DNA of 64,000 nucleotides from Verminephrobacter eiseniae EF01-2 (GTDB taxonomy: Bacteria > Pseudomonadota > Gammaproteobacteria > Burkholderiales > Burkholderiaceae_C). The DNA lies in NCBI RefSeq assembly GCF_000015565.1, contig NC_008786.1, positions 2,046,001 through 2,110,000 on the forward strand. The letters run 5' to 3'. This document shows positions 59,263 through 64,000 of this stretch, piece after piece. Both the position numbers and the translations under genes were made by a program. The notes beneath the pieces are model-generated. The model was not told the origin of the DNA and ran no database searches. It saw only the letters and a program-made list of their open reading frames with translations. Position 1 is the stretch's first letter; every line of letters starts with the position of its first letter.

Positions 59263-60201
59263 ATGGACTTTGGCATAGCCGACAAGAAAGCGCTGGTCAC
59301 GGGCGCCGCGCGGGGCATCGGCAGGGCCGAGGCGCAGGCGCTGGCCGCCGAAGGCGTGGCGCTGGCCATCAACGACATCGATGCGGCGGCGGCGCTGGCC
59401 TGCGCCGAGGCGCTGCGCCAGTGCGGCGCCAGGGCCGTGGCCTGCGCCGGCGATGTGGCCACGCCGGAAGGCGCCAGGCAGGTGGTGCAAGCGGCGCTGG
59501 AGCAACTCGGCGGGCTGCATATCCTGGTGTCGCGTCACCGATCAGATGTCGTAGGCTGCGCGCAGCCATCGGAGCGCAGCGCAAGGCGCATCGCGCAGCC
59601 AATACCGAGCGTATTGGCAAGCGATGCAACGCCGCGATGCGCTTCGATGGCCAGCGCAGACCGACAGATGATCGGTGACGCGACACCAGTCAACAATGCC
59701 GGGGCTGGTGGCCAGCATCTGGGGCGCAGCGTCCAGGAGATGCCGATCGAGGACTGGGACATCATCGTGCAAACCCATCTGCGCAGCAGCTTCCTGTGCA
59801 GCAAGTTCGCGCTGCCGGCGTTGCGGGCCAGCGGCTTTGGCCGCATCGTCAACACCTCGTCGATGAACGTCACTGGCGGCGGCCGGCCCGGCGTGGGCAA
59901 TTATTCGGCGGCCAAAGCCGGTGTCATCGGCTTGACCCGCACGCTGGCCAAAGAGGTCGGCGCAGCCGGCATCACCGTCAATGCCATCGCGCCGGGCTAT
60001 GTCGAGACCGCGCTGATTGCCGGATTTTCGCCGGCCAAGCGCGCCGTCGTGACCGGGCAAAATCCGCTGGGCCGGTTCTGCCGGCCTGACGAGGTGGGCG
60101 CTCTGGTGGCCTTTCTGTGCTCGGTGCAGGCCGCCTACATCAACGGCGCGCTGATCTGCATGGATGGCGGCAAGCGCGACTTTTTCTGGGCCGACACATG
60201 A
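59263..60201 (+). CDS. SDR-family dehydrogenase interrupted in frame by a MITE-like element
   Basis: 312 residues with the classical SDR pattern: TGAARGIGRAEA near residue 13 (NAD-binding), LHILV, then after a 54-residue foreign stretch NNAGAG, and further on NTSSMN and YSAAKAG (catalytic Ser, Tyr, Lys), ending with DGGKRDFFWADT. Without the insert it would be 258 residues, the normal SDR length. The insert is the palindromic element at 59524-59689 and falls between the strand and the NNAG motif that shapes the active site. The frame stays open, but folding or activity is doubtful. ATG at 59263 with AAGGAGAT. In the operon it presumably oxidised the imported polyol. Confidence 0.85.
   Translation: MDFGIADKKALVTGAARGIGRAEAQALAAEGVALAINDIDAAAALACAEALRQCGARAVACAGDVATPEGARQVVQAALEQLGGLHILVSRHRSDVVGCAQPSERSARRIAQPIPSVLASDATPRCASMASADRQMIGDATPVNNAGAGGQHLGRSVQEMPIEDWDIIVQTHLRSSFLCSKFALPALRASGFGRIVNTSSMNVTGGGRPGVGNYSAAKAGVIGLTRTLAKEVGAAGITVNAIAPGYVETALIAGFSPAKRAVVTGQNPLGRFCRPDEVGALVAFLCSVQAAYINGALICMDGGKRDFFWADT
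59524..59689. mobile_element. Palindromic MITE-like element inside the SDR gene
   Basis: Ends are perfect 21-base inverted repeats (59524-59544 and 59669-59689) that contain TGTCGCGTCACCGATCA. Almost the whole element is one long imperfect palindrome centred near 59608, with a perfect inner stem GCCAATAC/GTATTGGC (59598-59605, 59611-59618). It encodes no transposase. The net addition is 162 bases (54 codons) with no stop in the reading frame. No clean target duplication is seen. A 50-base relative is at 32400-32449. Confidence 0.8.
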
Positions 60202-61313
60202 TCCGCGTCTTTGGCGGCCCGCACCGCTATTTGCAGGGGCCGGGCGCGCTGGCGGAACTCGCCGCGCTGGTGCCGATGTATGGCAAGCGGCCGTTCGTGG
60301 TGCTCGATGTGGCGCTGGCGGACACGCTGCGCGCGCGGCTGCAGGCCATGCTGCGCGATGTGGTCGAGACGATCCGCTTTGGCGTCTTCAGCGGCGAATG
60401 CACCGCCGCCGGCATCGACGCCATGGCGCAAGCGGCGGGCGCCGCGCAAAGCGATTTGGTGCTGGGCATCGGCGGCGGCAAGGCGATCGACACGGCCAAG
60501 GGCCTGCGCATCATTCGCGGTGGCGCTCTGATCGTGGTGCCGACCGTCGCTTCCAACGATGCGCCCACCAGCCGGCTCGTGGTGTTGTACCGCGAAGACC
60601 ATGCGCTCAGCGAAGTCCGGATGATGCCGACCAACCCCGACGCGGTGGTGGTCGACAGCGCCATCATCGCCGCCGCGCCCCGGCGCTTTTTCGTCGCCGG
60701 CATCGGCGACGCGCTGAGCAAGAAGTTCGAGGTCGAGCAATGCGAGCGTGCCGGGGGCCTGAATTTCTACCAGGCCCGCCCGACCGCGCTGGCCGTGATG
60801 ATCGCCGACCAGTGCTACCGCACCTTGCGCGCGCACGCGCTCGATGCGCTCGAAGCGGTGGCGCGCAAGACGCCGAACGAGGCCCTGGAGCGGGTGGTCG
60901 AGGCGACCATCCTGTCCAGCGGGCTGGCGTTCGAGAGCGGCGGCTTGTCGATCGCGCACGCGCTGACCCGGGGCTTTTCGGCCATCTCCGCGCTACAGGG
61001 CGCGTTGCATGGCGAGCAGGTGGCTTTCGGTCTGCTGGTGCAACTGTGCCTGGAACGGCGCGCGCCAGCGTTCATCGCCGAACTCAAAGCCTTCTACCGC
61101 CAGGCGGGTCTGCCGGTGGGCCTGTCCGGCCTCGGCCTGGTGGCCGACAAAGACCAGGCCATCCGTACCATCGCGCAGCGCACCGTGGCCGACGCGCCCT
61201 ATGTGCAACAGTTTCAGACCCGCGTCGACGCGCAGCAGCTTGCGCAGGCCATCGCACAGGCCGATCGCGGGCCGGCGGACGAACCGGGCCACGGGCCGGG
61301 CACCGGCCGATGA
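60198..61313 (+). CDS. Iron-containing alcohol/glycerol dehydrogenase (GldA-like)
   Basis: 371 residues of the GldA group. NAD-binding GIGGGKAIDTAKGLR near residue 95, VPTVASNDAPTS, and the metal ligands in GIGDALSKKFE (Asp), LSIAHALTRGF (His) and GALHGEQVAFG (His), all present. Oxidises a polyol hydroxyl group. ATGA overlap with the SDR gene. Confidence 0.92.
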   Translation: MIRVFGGPHRYLQGPGALAELAALVPMYGKRPFVVLDVALADTLRARLQAMLRDVVETIRFGVFSGECTAAGIDAMAQAAGAAQSDLVLGIGGGKAIDTAKGLRIIRGGALIVVPTVASNDAPTSRLVVLYREDHALSEVRMMPTNPDAVVVDSAIIAAAPRRFFVAGIGDALSKKFEVEQCERAGGLNFYQARPTALAVMIADQCYRTLRAHALDALEAVARKTPNEALERVVEATILSSGLAFESGGLSIAHALTRGFSAISALQGALHGEQVAFGLLVQLCLERRAPAFIAELKAFYRQAGLPVGLSGLGLVADKDQAIRTIAQRTVADAPYVQQFQTRVDAQQLAQAIAQADRGPADEPGHGPGTGR

Positions 61314-61341
61314 CATGACGGGCAGACGACAGGAGATGAGC

Positions 61342-63087
61342 ATGACGAGCATGACGAGCACCCACCCCGTGCCAGATCGCCACGGGCAGAACCTCTTTAC
61401 CAGCGACACGCAACTGCACGGGCTGCTGGCGCTGTACCTGCCGCCCGATCTGCTGCGCCATATGCAGCCGCATTTCGAGCGCCTGGGCGCGCTCGCCGGG
61501 GGCCGCCTGGATGCGCTGGCGCAGGTGGCCGACCAGAACCCGCCCCGGCTCGAACACCGCACGCGCACCGGCATCGACGCGCAGCGCATCGTCAAGCACC
61601 CGGCCTATGTCGAGATGGAGCGCATGGCGTTCAGCGAATTCGGCCTGGCCGCGATGTCGCACCGCCAGGAGACCTTGGGCTGGAAGGGCCGGATGCCGCC
61701 CATCGTCAAGTACCTGCTGACCTACCTTTTCGTGCAGGCGGAGTTCGGCCTGTGCTGCCCGGTCTCGATGAGCGATTCGCTGGCCCGCACGCTCGGCAAG
61801 TTCGGCAGCCCGGAACTGATCGGGCGCTTTTTGCCGCGCTTGCAAGCGCTCGATTTCGACCAGTTGGCCCAGGGCGCGATGTTCATGACCGAGCAGGCCG
61901 CCGGCTCCGACATCGCAGCCACGCAAACCCGCGCCTGGCAAGACGGGCAGGGGCTATGGCGCCTGAGCGGCGACAAGTGGTTTTGCTCGAACCCGGACGC
62001 CGATTTGGCGATGGTGCTGGCCAGGCCCGATGCGGCGCCGGCCGGCATGCAGGGCCTGTCGCTGTTCCTGCTGCCGCGCCGGCTCGAAGACGGCAGCGCC
62101 AACCACTACCGCATCATCCGGCTCAAGGACAAGCTCGGCACGCGCTCGATGGCCAGCGGCGAGATTCGGCTCGAAGGCGCCGTCGCCTACCTGGTGGGCC
62201 AGGCGGGCCGGGGCTTTCAGCAAATGGCCGACATGGTGAACAACTCGCGCCTGTCCAACGGGGTGCGCGCCGCCGGCCTGATGCGCCGCGCGCTGGCCGA
62301 GGCCGAGTTCATTGCCAGCGAGCGCCTGGCCTTTGGCCAGCGCCTGGCGGACATGCCGCTGATGCAGCGCCAACTCGACAAACTGCGCCTGCCCACCGAG
62401 CAGGCGCGCAGCATGGTGTTTCAGACGGCGCAGGCGCTGGCGCGCGCCGACGGCGGTGATGCCGGCGCCTATGCGCTGCTGCGCATCCTGACCCCGCTGA
62501 TCAAGTTCCGCGCCTGCCGCGATGCGCGCAAGGTCACCGGCGACGCGATGGAGGTGCGCGGCGGCTGCGGCTACATCGAGGAGTGGAGCGACCCGCGCCT
62601 GGTGCGCGATGCCCATCTGGGCTCGATCTGGGAAGGCACCAGCAACATCGTGGCGCTGGACGTGATGCGCGCCATCCGGCGCGAGCAGGCGCTGCCTGCG
62701 CTGCAGCGCCACTTTGGCGCCTTGCTGGAGCAAACGGCCGTGGCGCCGGCTTTTTCTGCCGCGTTGGGCGCTGCGCTCACGCGCGCTGCGGCCCTGGCCA
62801 GCACGGCCGCGCAGGCTGACGGGGCCGGCATTGCGCGCCAGGCCGCATCGGCGCTGTACCACAGTTGCAGCGCGATTGCGATGGCCTGGGAGGGTGTGCG
62901 TTGCGGCTCGGAGCAGCGCATCCGCTGGGCGCAGTCGGTCTTGCTGCACCGCGTGCTGCCGCGCGACCCGCTGGCCGTTGCCGCGCTGCCGGCGAGTTGG
63001 GCATCGGCTGGCGCCACCACGACGGCCGCCACGGCCGCCGCCGCAGTCGCCGCCACGGCCACCGTCACGCAGCCCGTGTCGGCCTGA
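61342..63087 (+). CDS. Acyl-CoA dehydrogenase, AidB/ACAD11-like
   Basis: 581 residues, longer than ordinary acyl-CoA dehydrogenases (about 380) and similar in layout to AidB: an N-terminal extension, FMTEQAAGSDIAATQT near residue 190, GDKWFCSNPDADLAMVLARP, the flavin-domain middle (MASGEIRLEGAVAYLVG) and the C-terminal catalytic-type GGCGYIEEWSDPRLVRDAHLGSIWEGTSN. The last 30 residues are an alanine/threonine-rich tail. ATG at 61342 is chosen for the 6-base spacing to AGGAG; ATG at 61336 is too close and one at 61351 is also possible. Its substrate and link to the operon upstream are unclear. Confidence 0.88.
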   Translation: MTSMTSTHPVPDRHGQNLFTSDTQLHGLLALYLPPDLLRHMQPHFERLGALAGGRLDALAQVADQNPPRLEHRTRTGIDAQRIVKHPAYVEMERMAFSEFGLAAMSHRQETLGWKGRMPPIVKYLLTYLFVQAEFGLCCPVSMSDSLARTLGKFGSPELIGRFLPRLQALDFDQLAQGAMFMTEQAAGSDIAATQTRAWQDGQGLWRLSGDKWFCSNPDADLAMVLARPDAAPAGMQGLSLFLLPRRLEDGSANHYRIIRLKDKLGTRSMASGEIRLEGAVAYLVGQAGRGFQQMADMVNNSRLSNGVRAAGLMRRALAEAEFIASERLAFGQRLADMPLMQRQLDKLRLPTEQARSMVFQTAQALARADGGDAGAYALLRILTPLIKFRACRDARKVTGDAMEVRGGCGYIEEWSDPRLVRDAHLGSIWEGTSNIVALDVMRAIRREQALPALQRHFGALLEQTAVAPAFSAALGAALTRAAALASTAAQADGAGIARQAASALYHSCSAIAMAWEGVRCGSEQRIRWAQSVLLHRVLPRDPLAVAALPASWASAGATTTAATAAAAVAATATVTQPVSA

Positions 63088-63090
63088 GCG

Positions 63091-63110
63091 CAGCGCCATT
63101 CCCGGCGCTG
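63091..63110 (+). terminator. Hairpin after acyl-CoA dehydrogenase
   Basis: CAGCGCC (63091-63097) and GGCGCTG (63104-63110), six-base loop, three bases after the stop. GC-rich stem without a T-run. Confidence 0.45.
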
Positions 63111-63170
63111 CTGTTCAGCGTCGTTTCCCGGCGCCGCTTTTCATCTGTAAAACACCGGAGACATTCCCCC

Positions 63171-64000
63171 ATGCAACGCCGCACCACCTTGCTCATCGCC
63201 TGCGCGCTGGCCCTGCCCCTGCTGCCCGCGCAGGCGGACAGCCTGGCCGACAGGCCGATCACGCTGGTCGTGCCCTTCCCGCCGGGCGGCCCGACCGACG
63301 CGATGGCGCGCACGCTGGCCGCCTCGATGAAAGACCTGCTCGGCCAGACCATGGTGGTGGAAAACCGCGCCGGCGCCGGCGGCAACATCGGGGCCGAGTA
63401 CGTGGCGCGCGCTGCGGCCGACGGCCAGACGCTGCTGTTTGGCACCTCGGGCCCGCTGGCCATCAACGCCAGCCTGTACCGCAAGATCGGCTACGACCCG
63501 GTCAAGAGCTTTGCGCCCGTGATACAGGTCGGGCACCTGCCCAATATCCTGGTGGTGCATCCGGCGGTGCCGGTGCACAACGTCAAGGAACTGCTGGCCT
63601 ACGCGAAGGCCCACCCGGGCCGGCTCAGCTATGCCTCCTCGGGCAATGGCGCCTCCTCGCACCTGGCCGGCGTGCTGTTCAACGCCAGCGCCGGCGTTCA
63701 GTTGCAGCACATCCCGTACAAGGGCACGGGGCCGGCGCTCAACGACCTGCTCGGCGGCCAGGTCAGCATGAGCTTTACCGACGTGCTGACCGCCGCGCCC
63801 TACGTCAAGGCCGGCAGGTTGCGCGCGCTGGGCATTGCCACCGCGGCACGCTCGCAGGTGCTGCCCGATCTGCCCAGCATTGCCGAGCAGGGCCTGGCCG
63901 GCTACGACGTGAGCGTCTTCTTTGGCATCGTCGCGCCCGCCCAGACACCGCCAGAGCGCGTGCGCCAACTCAACCGCGCTTTCGCCCAGGTGCTGGCCGC
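63171..64000 (+). CDS. Bug/TctC-type solute-binding protein (3' end outside window)
   Basis: Open to the end of the window; 276 residues are visible of about 320. Signal peptide (MQRRTTLLIACALALPLLPAQA), then DRPITLVVPFPPGGPTDAMAR, VVENRAGAGGNIGAEYVARAAADG, YASSGNGASSHLAG and IPYKGTGPALNDLLGGQV, all hallmarks of the Bug family. Periplasmic; ligand unknown and no TctA/B genes visible. An ACCGGAG site lies ten bases upstream. Neighbour of the acyl-CoA dehydrogenase. Confidence 0.92.
   Translation, partial: MQRRTTLLIACALALPLLPAQADSLADRPITLVVPFPPGGPTDAMARTLAASMKDLLGQTMVVENRAGAGGNIGAEYVARAAADGQTLLFGTSGPLAINASLYRKIGYDPVKSFAPVIQVGHLPNILVVHPAVPVHNVKELLAYAKAHPGRLSYASSGNGASSHLAGVLFNASAGVQLQHIPYKGTGPALNDLLGGQVSMSFTDVLTAAPYVKAGRLRALGIATAARSQVLPDLPSIAEQGLAGYDVSVFFGIVAPAQTPPERVRQLNRAFAQVLA

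Noticed and set aside
59524..59689. Reading the palindrome in the SDR gene as a plain terminator or an IS end
   Set aside because: It lies inside a coding frame, has no T-run, carries no transposase and has both inverted ends, so a MITE-like element fits better. A target-site duplication was looked for and not found.

Overview
The window is high-GC bacterial DNA, most consistent with a betaproteobacterium of the Comamonadaceae (Acidovorax/Verminephrobacter-like). The grounds are gene content, protein style and a Burkholderiales-type tRNA-Arg; this is inference, since no rRNA or database match is available. Most of it is catabolic and transport operons, often joined by 4-base ATGA stop/start overlaps, with a few housekeeping genes between them.

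Layout. (1) 1-10.4 kb: an operon on + encodes two hydantoinase-A-type ATPase subunits (the first cut by the window edge), a small zinc-ribbon subunit, a hydantoinase-B-type subunit, an ApcE-like protein, an SCP2 lipid-carrier domain, an acyl-CoA ligase and a thiolase. This is the gene set expected for an acetophenone-carboxylase-like ketone carboxylation route with CoA activation and thiolysis. (2) 10.7-21.4 kb: dctA, polA, a DUF2782-like protein, thrB, a Tat-exported PhoX phosphatase, an APC permease and ung. (3) 22.0-30.0 kb: a candidate genomic island ending at tRNA-Arg(TCT). It has a decayed P4-type integrase beside the tRNA, a degenerate copy of the tRNA 3' end on the far side, and GTTCCCCC motifs inside both ends. 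Cargo: a MarR regulator with a palindromic operator, a hydrolase, a Bug-type binding protein, a Gfo/Idh dehydrogenase, a PhyH dioxygenase and a LacI regulator. (4) 30.1-35.3 kb: a broken copy of the flhC 3' end, LysR, a two-domain carboxymuconolactone-decarboxylase-like protein, an EamA exporter, a beta-propeller protein, and intact flhC and flhD. (5) 35.7-44.2 kb, on -: MlrC-like peptidase, a complete Dpp/Opp-type peptide importer and a D-aminoacylase. (6) 45.5-50.5 kb: a complete Liv-type amino-acid importer. (7) 50.8-61.3 kb: a LacI regulator, an 18-base operator and an operon of FAD oxidase, FGGY kinase, sugar/polyol ABC importer, SDR dehydrogenase and GldA-like dehydrogenase. (8) 61.3-64 kb: an AidB-like acyl-CoA dehydrogenase and a second Bug-type protein cut by the window edge.

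Most notable for a second look are: a roughly 165-base palindromic MITE-like element that interrupts the SDR gene exactly at its NNAG motif yet keeps the frame open, with a 50-base relative at 32.4 kb; the carboxylase operon that includes an SCP2 carrier; the tRNA-Arg island boundaries and broken integrase; and the duplicated flhC fragment. No CRISPR array, rRNA or complete insertion sequence was seen.
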